Below, one piece after another: positions 1 to 11,561 of a stretch of 64,000 nucleotides of DNA. Position 1 is the first letter of the stretch. The number at the start of each line of letters is the position of its first letter. Source of the stretch: Closterium sp. Naga37s-1 (lineage: Eukaryota; Streptophyta; Zygnematophyceae; Desmidiales; Closteriaceae); the NCBI GenBank assembly GCA_947471745.1, contig CANJKZ010000402.1, forward strand, positions 62,001 to 126,000. The letters run 5' to 3'. Both the position numbers and the translations under genes were made by a program. Under the pieces are notes generated by a model, which worked only from the letters and a program-made list of their open reading frames with translations, was not told the origin of the DNA and ran no database searches.

Positions 1-199
1 GCGTACCAGTGATGCTTCCAGCTCCCAAGAGCTCTGCCGTGTTTCCCCAGAGGAAGTGACCCTTGGGACCCGGGAACTGGTTCCCTCGCCGCCATAAAGA
101 GACGTAGGCGAGAAGCCAGTGCAGCAGCCATCCCGTGAAACCGATGAGAAGACACCAGATGAAAGCGTTGACTTGACCAGGTGATAAGTTCACCTGCAT
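1..199 (-). CDS. Cytochrome P450, N-terminal part (partial, runs off left edge)
   Basis: The reading frame starts at ATG 199-197 and is open to base 1, giving 66 residues. Residues about 12-35 are hydrophobic (Phe-Ile-Trp-Cys-Leu-Leu...Leu-Leu-Ala-Tyr) and look like the ER signal anchor of a microsomal P450. They are followed by the basic pair Arg-Arg and the proline hinge FPGPKG, then a Trp-Gly-Asn, matching the 'PGP.G.P..GN' start of the globular domain in class II plant P450s. The haem-binding Cys and I-helix lie outside the window, so the clan and substrate cannot be assigned. The frame, anchor and hinge are seen directly; the family call follows from their order. A frame break or pseudogene downstream cannot be excluded. 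Confidence 0.8.
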   Translation of the reverse strand, partial: MQVNLSPGQVNAFIWCLLIGFTGWLLHWLLAYVSLWRRGNQFPGPKGHFLWGNTAELLGAGSITGT

Positions 200-2812
200 A
201 GGGGGAGGACGAAGAAATACAGGTGGATTTGAATATACTGTTAGAACAGAATTTCAACTAGATTCTTAATACTCCTGTACGATGCGATTAAGACATATGT
301 AACAAAGAAATCGCGAACGCAGCAATGCTCAGAGATTAGTCCAAAGACGTACTTGTTTCCTAGGAGCCAATAAATAAGCGTTCACATCTACCGATACGTT
401 AGGCGGATATGGCTGGAAAAAATCTGCCTCGTTGAAAGACATTCTAACCTCCATCACCATGGCGGATGAATCAGGAGGAAAAAATAACCTACCATGGCAG
501 GTTGAGCTGAAATAGCGAGAGTTGAGCTACCACCCGTAGCTCTCTGGGAACACCTCGAAAATTTCTTCCTCGGGTTCCTCACGACTGACTGGACGGTGGA
601 ACCGGAGTTGATAGAAAAACCAATCCCCATTCCCTAGAGTTCGGAAAACGAATTTACAGCGCCGCTGTGAACGGTGGGCACAGAAGGCATTCCAGTATGA
701 CCCGGTACAAAGTGGGGATTCTAGTATGGAACTGCTGTCGAATGCGTCACTAAGGTCCGTGAAGTGCAGGCTCATCGGATGATTCGTTGCCTTCGAAAGA
801 CCACGCATGGCATCGCTCATGAGCTGGGACCAGGCCTGTCGAAGTTTCTGGGGCTCGTACTTGCGCTCCCCAGCTCCTCCGCATCTGACCCTTGGTTGGG
901 TGTAGGTGTGCGTTTTGGCGCCCTTAACGGTCACGGGCGTACCCCAAAGTGAAAACTTGAAATCCGGGCATATTTGAAGTTTGCACTTACACTGTATTTT
1001 ATTATGGTACGTGCAGTTTTCAACTTATATTAGAAGTTATTCATACCTAATACTACACATGTCTTCAATAGTCATAAAACCTAAGGGAATGTTCGGGTGC
1101 TCCAAGGCTGACTGAGACACACTACACACACGAGATTGGCTAGAAAACGCCAAGGGAAAAATCCCCTTGGCGCGCTCTAGTGCAGGCTACGGAGAAAGGG
1201 GGAGGGGGGGGGAGGCTCGGGCACCCTCAGGGGGGGAACCCTACGCGGAAACCAAAACTTAGATAAAGGGGAAGGCCTGGTTTCGTCCCTTAACGCATCC
1301 GGGGAAGGGTCGAACGAAGCACTTAGTGGCACGGGTGGGGTACGAATCCAGAACTTGCCGCATTGGAGCTGGAGCGAAAATAGCCCTTAATGTTCAGGGC
1401 ATTAAGGGCATATGCCCTTGAATCGACAGGCCTGGCTGGGACACCTTTGCTGACAGAATCGCGTGTCAAGAATGCGCCCTGGTATCGGCACAGGGTGTGA
1501 CGAGTGGCGATGGGGGGACTGCTGTGGGCGGAAGGGGAGTGATGCGGCGATCAATGCAGCGATCTGCAATCTTTGGGGACACGGGGAAGGGATTGTTGAC
1601 GTGCGGAGGCTTGGAAATCAGGGCAGATGCGAAGCAAATTTTATCCAGAGGATCATTTCTGTTTGGGGTCTGGGCAAGGAAAAACTTCAACTGTGACGGT
1701 CAGGTAAGGTCGAGAAGGACGGCCATTCAAAGAAGGTAATCTGGTGGACGCACATCAGCCTCATTGGGGCTTGGTGGGTGGGGTGGGGAAGAGCGGAGTG
1801 GAGTGGCATGGGGTGGAGTCAATTCTGGACCTGGAGTCAGCCCAAATCAAACAGGATTTGTGCTTGACACGAGCTTTGGGCTGGAGAGTGCGTCTGTCGG
1901 GTCAGGTCAGGGGTATCAAATTTCTTTGAGGATTCGGAGTCCTGATTCCCGAATCACAACAATTTCCCGACCAGCACGATTTGGCTTGCAGGTCCATGCT
2001 CCCACGTGGGACCTTCTGGAGCCAATCAAGATTGTGATACACACGTGGTACGTGCATGCATGAATCGACAAATATTTTCTCAGCAGAGTGTGCCCCGTTG
2101 CAGTATCATTACCACCTTCTCTTAAATTCCCGATATACATCAGATACAAGAATACACCAGTGTACCCCAGTAGGCGTGCATAGCACACTACCAGGGCTGA
2201 CGTTTCAAAAAAACCCACTCTGAGGCAGGGGAGAAAAAGATTTCGTTTAGTCTGAGGGTCATTTCCCAAGTTCTGAGTACTCTGAAATGTCAGGTTTGAA
2301 AAAATCATTAGTCTGAAAAGTTTTAAGTTTGTAAAACTGCATCCGAGTTGGTGAATAGCGAATATCTGTCAAGCGAGTTTGGCCTAGGGAAAACGTTGCG
2401 GAGTTGGCGAGAAGCAGGAGTAAGAGGGGGCGGGGGAAGGGGGAGGGGGGAGGGGGGCAGGGGGGGAATTGAATGTAATTCGAGAGAGGGGGAGGGGGGA
2501 GGACTGAAATTCGGCAAATTCAGGGGCCATACTCCCTGTAGTCTCGAGTCTCAGTATCGCACAATGAAGTACTCTGAAATTTTCAGAGTTGAAAAACTAA
2601 CAGGTCTGAGGCCTTCAGAGTTCAGAATACAGGAATACTGAAATTTCAGGAAAGGCGAAAAAAAGAGTCTGAGATTTCAGACAATCAGACTAAAATAGTC
2701 TGATAAAATCAGCCCTGCACACTACAATCAAAATTATGCGAAGAACGATTACTGGTAAGTGTGATAAAAATGTGTTACATGCTGTTAAAGGACTGGCCAT
2801 ATGTACATAATA
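200..2812. other. Intergenic region, no supported gene
   Basis: No credible gene was found. A frame at 934-527 (minus) is open for 135 codons but starts with GTG and matches nothing I recognise; it may be chance. Seen here: a hairpin at 1148-1172 (9-base arms CGCCAAGGG/CCCTTGGCG), a 16-base palindrome AAGGGCATATGCCCTT at 1404-1419, a G-rich tract at 2425-2505, and a cluster of short TCTGA/TCAGA inverted words at 2280-2720. This part separates the P450 from the 3' end of the TFIIIA gene, so it should contain the P450 promoter and the TFIIIA 3' UTR. Confidence 0.5.
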
Positions 2813-5800
2813 TTAATGCTCGTCAGCTTGTCGTTTTTCTGCTTCCGCGGTGCCATTTTCATGCTTCTGGGCAGCATGCAGCGTATCGCTAACAAACGCT
2901 GCACCATCAGAACACGGAGGTCTCCCTGTGAGCCTCTGCCTCTTGTGCATGGCTTCATCCCTCTCCACCACATTCTGAGTAATGGCATTGAGAGATCGAG
3001 AGCAAAACAGAGAGAGGAGCGGCAGAGGGAAAACGAGATTGAGACAGGCAAGATTCCCCCCTGAGAGCCTCTGCCTCTTGTGCATGGCCTCATCCCTCTT
3101 CACCACATTCTGAGGAGATGACATTGAGAGATCGAGAGGAACACAAAGAGGGGAGGGGAGGAGGGAACAACAGAGTGAGAGAAGCAATGTCTCCCTGTGA
3201 GCCTCTCTCCCGTGTGCATGGCCTCATCCCTCTTCACCACATTCTGAGGAGATGACATTCAGAGATCGAGAGCAGCACATGGAGGGGGGGAGGAGGGAAA
3301 AAAGAGAGTGAGAAAAGCAACGTCTCCCTGTGAGCCTCTGTCGCTTGTGCATGGCTTCATCCCACTCCACCAGATTCTGATGAAAAGAGATCGAGGGACC
3401 AAGAGGTGTCCGGAGAGACAAGAGGGATACAGAGGGGAAGAGGGGAAAAGGCATTTGAGAAAGCAAGGTATCTCTGCAAGGAGGTCTCGTACGTAACACC
3501 TCACTCTGTTCTTCATACTCTGCTTGTAAAGGTCAATTAATCTATATATTCACTTGTCCGCAGAATGGAGCAAGGTGGAGATAGAACGGAGGGGGGTGGG
3601 GGGAATGGACGGGGGTGAGGGAGGGAGGTGAAGCGGGAGGGAGGACAGAAGGGACCTGAAAAAAGGGTACAGATGGGGAGGGGACTGGTCGTTTTCAAGG
3701 CCAAACTTTCTACACGGTTTAAGATTCCTTAGAACACCACCGTGGCCTCTCTCTCTCTGACCTTCTCACCCATGCGGATGTGAGCACGTGCACGGCAGCC
3801 ACATGCCTCGAGAGGTTGACTTTGTACGTGACGTGCTCGGAGCAGCCTGGGAGTGACTGCACTTAGTTGAAGGCTCATCAATACACCACCACACAGTCAC
3901 CACTGCGCTCACCTGTGCAGGCGTTAGCATGTGCATGGCTGCCACGTGGCGTGAGAAGTTCACTTTGTATGCGAAGCGCTGGGAGCAGCCAGGGAGTGTG
4001 GCTGTAATCAGTATAAGGCTCCCTAACACCAGCACGTGCTCTCACCTGTGCGGGTGTGAGCACGTGAATGGCTGCCACGTGGCGTGAAAGGTTGACTTTG
4101 TATACAAAGCGCTGGGAGCAGCCTGGGAGTGGAAAGCTCCTGTGCACATACCACAGTCAAGACTGCTCTCACTCTCACCTGTGCGGGTGTCATCTCGTGT
4201 ATGGCTGCAATATGCCGCGAGAGGTTGACTTTGTATGCAAAGCGCTGGGAGCAGCCTGCGAGTGAGGCTGCATTCGGTCTAAGGCTCACTGCTCACTGCT
4301 CTCACCTGTGCGGGTGTCATCTCGTGTATGGCTGCAATATGCCGCGAGAGGTTGACTTTGTATGCAAAGCGCTGGGAGCAGCCTGGGACGGAGCAGGCAA
4401 AGGGGCGGTCCTTCTGATGGCACGCCCTGATGTGCGTTCTCAGGTTGCTGGGCTGAACTGAGGAGGAGTGGGGGAGGGAGGGTGAGAGAGGGGAAAGGAA
4501 GGGAGAGTAGGGGGAGGTTGACTTGGTATGTGAAGCGCAGGGAGCAGCGTGGGAGGGAACAGGCGAAGGGGCGGTCCTTCTGGTGACACGCCCTGATGTG
4601 CGCCCTCGGGTTGCTGGGCTGCTCTGAGGAGGAGGGCGGGGAAAGGGAGAAAGAAAGGGAGGGTAGGGAGACGTTCACTTTGTACGTGAAGAGCTGACAG
4701 CAACCTAGGGCCGAGCAGGCAAAGGGAGGATTGTGCTGGTGGCACAATTGTGGCACTCCCTGATGTGCGCCCTCAGGGTGCCGTGTTGCATGGTGAAGGG
4801 AGGGAGCAGCAGGTGTTTTCAGCGGGGATCACAGCATCAGCAGTCTAGGCGACTTACAGAGCTGAACGCCTTGCTGCACCCATCCACCTTGCACGGGTGG
4901 GATGGTCGTTGCTCCAGCTCATGCTCCTTGAGGTGTCGCTTGAAGCGCGAGAAAGAGATGTGCTTGTTGCACTGCGGGCAGGGCACGGAGCAGTGGTGCT
5001 GCTGTGTGTGTTGCTCCAAGGCAGGGAGGGACGGGAAGGCAGTGAAGCAGAAGCCACAGATAGCCCCGTCCGCTCCCTCTGATGTGCCTTCCCCTGCTGC
5101 CGCTGTTCCGTCCGCTCCCTCTGCTACGCCCGCCATGCCCTCCCCTGGTGCTGTTGCATCTGTGTCCTCGTCACTTGACGTGTCTTCTTCTCCTTCGCTT
5201 CCTGTTGACATTCCCATGCCGCGTTCTGCTTGCCTTTCTTCAGTAGTTTTGCATGCTTCTGACGTCCTCTCCCTTGACTTCCCATCTCTTTCTCTACCTT
5301 TCACCAGCTTTCCGGCCGTAACCTCATCTCTTGCCATGTCCTTATCACACCACCTCCTGCGCTTCCAGCTCATCATCCCAGCCTGCTTGTACTTTCGTAC
5401 CCCCCCTGATGCCACTTCTGATGCCATTGCTCCTTCGCCAACCTCCACCTTCCCCTCACCCGCCCCACCTCCTTCTCCTCGCGTCTTCCCCCCCTCCACT
5501 TCCCTCACGCCCTCCTTGATCCTCCCATCAGCACTCCCACCAGGCCCCCCACCGGGCCCCCCACCGGCCCCACTCGTACCGCCGGTCGCCATTGCATCAG
5601 CGTCGGTTGCAGTTACCTCACCAACAGCTTCTGCCACATCATCATGAGCACCTGCCACATCACCAACAGCCTTTGCCACATCAGCATCACCAGCTGCCAC
5701 ACCACCTCTGGTCGTCCCCACAGTAGTAGCAGCAGCAGAGCACAAGCATACAGCATCCTGCAGCAGCAGCAACCCATTTCCCCCCACGTGCTTCCCCCTC

Positions 5801-8800
5801 AGGTTCCCCTTAAGGTGGCCCGCCAGGTGCTCTTCCCCCAGGTGCTCTTCCCCCAAGTGCTCCCCCCTCAGGTGTTCCCCCAAGTGTTGCTCTTGCCTTG
5901 CAAGCTGCTCCTCTCGTTGCCTCAGGTCATCGTTCTGTTGTTTCAGGTGCTCTCTCTGTTGCCTCAGGTGCTCCTGCTGCCGCCTCAGATAATCCTCCTC
6001 CTCTTTCAAGAGAATCTCCTTCCTCCTCAGGTGCTCCCTCATTGCCCTCAGGTGTTCCTTCTGTTGGCTCAGGTGATTTTTCATCTCCTTACCAGGCTGC
6101 TCCTTCTCCTTCAGGTGAACCTCCAGGTGATCTTCAACATTCTCCAGGTGTTTCTTCAGGTGCCGCTTCTTTTGCTGCAGGTGGCCCTGCATCCCTTGCA
6201 CCGCCCCTTCTCTCCCATTGGTCCCAAGGATCTCCCTGTTATCCTCCTCCACGTCAGCAGATTCTTGCCTGTCTGCTTCAGCAGTATGAAACAATTCAGT
6301 ATCACGCATTTCAGTATCACACCGCTCCTCACCACTCTCAACCACACACGACTCCTTTCCAGCTCCCTCGTCGCCCAATTTTCTCTCCTCCTCACCTCCT
6401 CCCTCCCCCAACTCCCCTCCACTCCTCTCCTCCTCCCCTCCACTCCTCTCCTCCTCCCCTCCTCTCCTCTCCTCCTCCCCTCCTCTCCTCTCCACCTCCC
6501 CTCCTCTCTTCTCCTCCCCCCCTCTCCTTTCCTCCTCCCCTCCTATCCTCTCCTCCTCCCCTGCTCTCCTGTCCTCCCGTCCTCTCTGCTCCTCCTCCTC
6601 CTCCCTTCTCCAATCCTCTTCCTCTCCTCTCCTCTCCTCTTTCCCGCCTAACCCCTCGTTCCCCACTCCTCTTCTCCCTCCTGTTGCTTCTGCTGCCTTC
6701 TCGCATGCCTTCTCTTGTGTTTTATCCTGCGCTTCTTCCTGTGTTTTCTCCTTCGATTTCTCCTGTATTATCTCCTGTACTTTCTGAGTTTTCTCCTGTG
6801 CTTTCTCTTTTTTCTCCTGTGCTTTCTCTGTTTTCTCCTGTGCATACTGTGCTTTCTCCTCTGTTTTCCCCTCTGCTTTCCCCTGTCCCTTCGGCTGCCC
6901 TCTCTTTTGCGCCTCCTCCTCCTCCTCCTGAAGCTTATGCTCCGCGCCCCCTCCCTTACTCTCTCTCTTCACTCTACGCACCCGATCACCAATCCCCCCC
7001 TCCTCCTCCTGCTTCCCCTTGCTCTCTCTGTTCACTCTATCCAGCCGGTCTCTGATCCCTTCCTCCTCCCAGTGCTGTTCCCTCACGTGCCGCTGCATGC
7101 TGGCGTGCAGGCTGAACGTCTGAGTGCACTGCGGGTGTGGGCAGGGGAACTGGGGGGAAGTAGGGAAAGAAAATGGAAGAAGAGGATTGGGGAGGGAGAC
7201 AGAATCAGGGGAACAGTAGCCTCACGTGTCGCTGCATGCTGGCATGCAGGCTGAACGTCTGGGTTCACTGGGGGTGCGGGCAGGGGAACGGGTGGGGTGG
7301 GATGCAGAGGAAGGAGAGGATCGGGAGTGGAGATTGTATAAGTGAACACCCTCAAGTGTCGCAGCATGTCTTATGATGCAAAAACAGGCCCGGTCAGGGG
7401 CGTGGGATGGGAGGCTGCATGTGGCGCTGCAGGTGGTACTTCCTTCCTCCTGAATGACGTGAGCCGACTCATATGATTAGGATGGCGTTGGTAGCATGGA
7501 AAAGGGAGGAACTTACCTGGTCGAAGGCATGGGATGGGAGGCTGCATGTGGCGCTGCAGGTGGTACTTCCTTCCTCCTGAATGACGTGAGCCGACTCATA
7601 TGATTAGGATGGCGTTGGTAGCATGGAAAAGGGAGGAACTTACCTGGTCGAAGGCATGGGATGGGAGGCTGCATGTGGCGCTGCAGGTGGTACTTCCTTC
7701 CTCCTGAATGACGTGAGCCGACTCATATGATTAGGATGGCGTTGGTAGCATGGAAAAGGGAGGAACTTACCTGGTCGAGGGCATGGGATGGGAGGCTGCA
7801 TGTGGCGCTGCAGGTGGTACGTCCTTCTTCTTGAACAATGAGACTTGTGAGTCGACTCATATGATTGGGTTGGCGTCAGTAGCACGGAAAGGGAGGGACT
7901 CACCCGGTCGGGGGCGTGTGACTGCATGTGGCGCTGCAGGTGGTATTTCCTCCCGAACGCCCTTCTGCAGTCCTCGTGTGGACACACAAACGACTTCTGC
8001 TGTAAGGCAATTGGTGGGGTGGGGTAGCAGGGAGTGGTACGAAGGCGAGCGAGGGAGAGTAAAGAACCGGAGTGATTGAGTGGGTGAGTGAGTGAGGCCT
8101 TCCTAGTCCTCCTCATGCGGACAAAGCCAGCGGACTGAGCATCAATTCCCCTGGAGGGAGTGAATGGCCAAGTGCTGCCTCACATACGATGGCCGGGTGG
8201 GTGAGAAACCTTCGGACATTTTACCTAAGCGCCGCTGCTCACTGGAAAATGTCCGAAGATCTGCTAACACTTACGCTTTCTCCAGTATGGCCAAGTGCTG
8301 CCTCACATACGATGGCCGGGTGGGTGAGAAACCTAGCATGAGTGCAGGTAAGTGAGTGAGTGTGAGTGAGTGTGAGTGAATGTGAGTGAGTGTGAGTGAG
8401 TGTGAGTGAGGAGAGTAAGAGCAGCCCACCTGGTTCGCGTGGGTGGCCATGTGTTGTCGCACATATGCCGGTCGAGTGAACGCCATGCCGCACTGCCCAC
8501 ACTCATACCGCTTCTCCTTCGCCTTGCACCTCCTTCCCCCCTTGCCCTGCTCCACTTCCTCCTCCTCACTCTCCTCCTCCTCTCCCGAATCCTGCTCTTC
8601 CTCTTTCTCCTCTTCTTTCTGGTACTTTGACCTCTTTCTCGCCTCCTTCTCCTTTTCTCCCCCCTGCCTCTCCTTGCGCTTCCTCATATTCCTCTTGCTC
8701 CTGTCCTCCTGTATATCTTCTACCTTTATCTCCTCCACCTCCTCCTCCTCATCCTCATCCTCCTTACCCTCATCATTCCCCTCATTCTCCCTCTCCTCGT

Positions 8801-11561
8801 GCTTACTCCGCTTTTGTCCCCTCTTTCTGCCCTTCACCTCTTCTTCCCCCACCTTCTTCTCCTCCTCCTTCTCCCCCCCCTCCACCATTTCAATCTCCTC
8901 CACCTCTTCACCCTCTTCCTCCTCCCTCTCCCCTCCGTACTCTCCCTCCTCCTCCTCATGTGCCCTCGCCTTCTCTGTCCCTCTCCGACTCCTCTTTCCC
9001 TCTCTTTCTCTCTTCTTTACCTTCCCCTTCTCCCGTCCACTCCTGCCTTTCTCTCCCACTCGCCCTCTTCTCACTTCACCAGCCACTCGCCTTCCCCTTC
9101 TCTCTTCAACATCCCTTCCCTCACCATCCCTCCCCCGAACATTCCCCTCCACTATCTCACACTCCTCAACGTCACACTCCCCCCAGTCACGCCCCATACC
9201 CTCGCCTTCCCTCGCCTCTCTACCATTCCCCACCTCCCCTCCTCCTTTACCGCCCTTTCCCTCTCCCTTTCCCATCACTGTCACTTCCACCACATCGTCA
9301 TCCTCTCTCGCCTCACTAATTTCATTCTCCTTATAATTCTCATTCTGCCCATTATTCTCTCTGCCGCCACCACACTCCACACCCTGCCCCTCATCCCCCA
9401 CTCCCTGTCTCTCCCGTCCCTCCTGCTCCCTCCCTTCGCCCCACTCCCTCTCCCCTCCAACCTCCCTCACTCCCCTCCCTTCGCCCCCATCCGTCTCCCC
9501 TCCAACCTCCCTCACTCCCCTCCCTTCCATCCCCTCCCTCTCCCCTCCAACCTCTCTTACATCCTGCCCTTCAATAACTTCCTTCTCCTCTTCCCCCTCC
9601 TCTTGCCTCCCCTCCCCTCGCCCCCCCTTTTGTCCTCCCTTCTCTCTCTCCTCCTCCTGCCTCCCCTCCTCCTCTCTCCCCTCCTCGTCTCGCCTCTCCT
9701 CCTCTCTCCTCTCATCCCCTGTCCTTCCCTCTTTCCTCTCCATCCCCGCTTTCCCCACCTCATCCCTCACCTCCTCTCCCGTCGCCTCCACCTCTTCACC
9801 CCGCTCCTCCCCTCCCTCCTCTCCCCTCACATCCCCATCCCCCACCTCCTTTTCCACCTCGTCCCCCTCCTCATCTCCTACCCCTCCGCCCTCCTCCCCC
9901 ACCTCTCCCTTCACCTCTTCACCTTTCTCTCCCGCTTCCTCCCCCCCTTCCTCTCCCCCCAGCCCCACGCCAGACCACAGCAGATACTGCTCCAGTGGGT
10001 CTATATACCCACCGAGAGGGTCTGTATCCGTTCCCTCTTCTGACGGGTCTATATACCCGCCCAGGGGGTCTGTGACCGTTCCCTCTTCCATGGAACCCCT
10101 GTACCCTCCTAGGGGATCGCTGTAATTTTCTGGAATACACATGGGTTCAGATGGGAATGTATGTACATCCGAGGGTTTCGAGGAAGTTTCATCTCGCAAG
10201 GAGCCATCTGTACTCGTTACAGGCTTCCTTGTGGTATCTTTCTCCTTATCCTTTCCCTGCTGCTTCCCTTTGCTGCTGCTGATCTCCTTCCGTCCGTTTT
10301 CCCCCCTATTCTCCCCGTCCTCTGCCTTCTTCCCATTTTCTCCCTCCTCTTCCGCCTCTTCTTCCCCCTCCTCCTCTTCCCTCTCCTCCTCCTCCCATTC
10401 CCCCTCTTCCTCCCACTCCTCCCCTCCCTCCCACTCTTCTTCCCACCCTCCCTCCTCCTCCCCTCTTCCCACAACCCCTTCACCTCCCCTCCTCATCCCC
10501 GTTATAGACCACCCTATGTACTCCGCTACAGGGTCAACCCATCCACCTACACCCCCTCTTGCCGCCTCCTCTTCATTCCCTTGCATATCAACACGCCCGT
10601 TTGCTGCTGTTGCCCTTTCTTCTGTCGCTGTTACTGCTGCTGTTGCCCTTTCTTCTGTCGCTGTTACTGCTGCTGTTGCCCTTTCTTCTGTCGCTGTTAC
10701 TGCTGCTGCTGCTGCTGCTGCCGCTGCTGCTGCTCCTCCCTCTGCTCGTCTCGCCTCTCTCCTCTCCTCCGCGTTTCCCTCTGCGCGTTTCCCCCCCATC
10801 CCCTCAGCTATTCCCTCCGCCAACCCGTCTATAAGCCCCTCCGCTATTCCCTCCGTCACTCCCTCTCCTACCCCACCCACACCCCCACCCGTGCCCCCAA
10901 CCATGCCGGCACTTGTGCGCGCATCTCCCTTCTTTCCCCCTCCGCTCAGCCCCTTCAACCCTCCGCCCTGCGCCCTTTTCTCCCCGCTTGCCCCTCCCCC
11001 TTTCTTTTCCCCTCCCGCTCCGTTCCGTTCCCCTCCTCCGCCTCCCTTTCCCCCTGCTTGCCCCCCTTCGCTTCTCCCTCTCCTCTTTTTCTCTCCTCTA
11101 ACCCTAATCGTAGCCTCATTTCCCTTTACCTCCCCTTTCACCTCGCAATTGCTTTTTCTGACCGGCCCAAAACTTTTCCTCCCTGCCCGAGGGGACTGCT
11201 CGTCCTCGACTGACGTCATGCTGTCGTCATCTGACAATTCGTCCTCGTCGCTCACAACAAACCCCTTGCTGCTGCAAATGGAACCTTCCGAGCTGCTTCG
11301 CGAGCTGCTGCTGCCACTGCTTCCGCTGCTGCGACTGCTACTGCTCCTATCGCTGTCACTAGTCGTCACAGCCTTTCTAGCAACGTCACCGTCCTTCGTA
11401 CCCGCGCTGGTCGTTCCGCCGGCTTCCGCGCTATTCCTTCCGCCAGCCATCGCACTGTTCCTTCCGCGCGCCTCCGCTCCGCTAACCTGCGCCAGTCGCG
11501 TCGACCTCCGCGTGCTACGGCGCGGGAGCGAACCGCCCCCTTCATCTTCTGTGGATGTCAT
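2813..11561 (-). CDS. TFIIIA: Transcription factor IIIA (TFIIIA), C2H2 zinc-finger protein with giant spacers
   Basis: Five exons, all joined in phase 0: 11561-8430, 7999-7904, 7149-4858, 4452-4306 and 2974-2813 (stop TAA), about 1,942 residues. Exon 1 ends with a finger (YECGQCGMAF...RQHMATH) matching plant TFIIIA finger 2. Exon 2 is finger 3 (FVCPHEDCRRAF). Exon 3 opens with finger 4 (CPHPQCTQTF), continues through an acidic spacer, a heptad coiled coil (about 6170-5760, EHLRQQ type) and a Gly/Ala-rich stretch, then two compact fingers (CGFCFTAF, CPQCNKHISF) like 6 and 7. Finger 8 (CKVDGCSKAFSS/PSNLRTH) is split exactly at the exon 3/4 junction. Finger 9 is CSVPGCSQRFAYKVNL. The last exon is basic (HKRQRLTG). 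Fingers 1 and 5 are not visible. TFIIIA binds the internal control region of 5S rRNA genes and 5S rRNA itself. An in-frame ATG at 11786 is an alternative start. Family length is usually about 400 residues, so the spacers are exceptional. Confidence 0.86.
2975..3500 (-). repeat. Degenerate copies of the TFIIIA terminal exon
   Basis: Three further copies of the start of the last exon (NVVERDEAMHKRQRLTG-like), each preceded by an AG acceptor, lie upstream of the real one at about 3061-3112, 3192-3245 and 3330-3380. They keep only the acceptor-side part and then run into unrelated frames. They would also be usable acceptors, so alternative C termini are conceivable. Confidence 0.75.
3765..4300 (-). 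repeat. Four donor-side copies of TFIIIA exon 4 (finger 9 end)
   Basis: Copies of the second half of exon 4 (QRFAYKVNLSRH...TPAQ followed by GTGAG donor) lie downstream of the real exon at about 3772-3852, 3915-3995, 4045-4125 and 4190-4262, spaced roughly 130 bases apart. Each preserves a splice donor but lacks the acceptor side. Confidence 0.75.
4465..4800 (-). repeat. Acceptor-side copies of TFIIIA exon 4
   Basis: Two degenerate copies of the exon 4 acceptor side (SNPRAHIRACHQKDRPFAC and a more diverged PPFACSALGCCQLFTYKV) lie upstream of the real exon at about 4517-4625 and 4675-4760. They mirror the donor-side copies found downstream. Confidence 0.7.
7385..7903 (-). repeat. 127-base tandem repeat derived from TFIIIA exon 2 end
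   Basis: Four units with a period of 127 bases (starts near 7401, 7528, 7655, 7782) repeat the last part of the finger 3 exon (YHLQRHMQ) with its splice donor and following intron. Three units are almost identical and contain GAGCCGACTCATATGA; the fourth has GAGTCGACTCATATGA, a worn version of the window's palindrome. Confidence 0.85.
8160..8425 (-). repeat. Finger 2 exon-end copies and (TCAC)n tract at start of TFIIIA intron 1
   Basis: Two 122-base-spaced copies of the exon 1 end (SPTRPSYVRQHLA) lie at about 8166-8210 and 8288-8332. Between them and the real donor at 8429/8428 is a (GTGAGT/GAGT)n microsatellite (8344-8412) that begins within about 20 bases of the donor. The same microsatellite sits at the start of the corresponding intron in all paralogues. 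Confidence 0.75.
10595..10715 (-). repeat. 33-base coding tandem repeat in TFIIIA exon 1
   Basis: Three perfect or near-perfect 33-base units encode AVTATEERATA within the N-terminal spacer, followed by a poly-alanine run from (GCTGCT)n. The repeat is in frame. Confidence 0.85.

Noticed and set aside
527..934. 135-codon minus-strand frame
   Set aside because: Begins with GTG, no recognised domain, no paralogue in the window; left as possible chance.
1290..1365. tRNA-like piece with GGTACGAATCC resembling a B box
   Set aside because: No cloverleaf or acceptor stem could be drawn; at most a decayed tRNA-derived repeat.
7150..8430. 5S rRNA mimic exon known to control splicing of land-plant TFIIIA
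   Set aside because: I could not recognise 5S-like sequence in the introns around fingers 2-4; a structure search would be needed.
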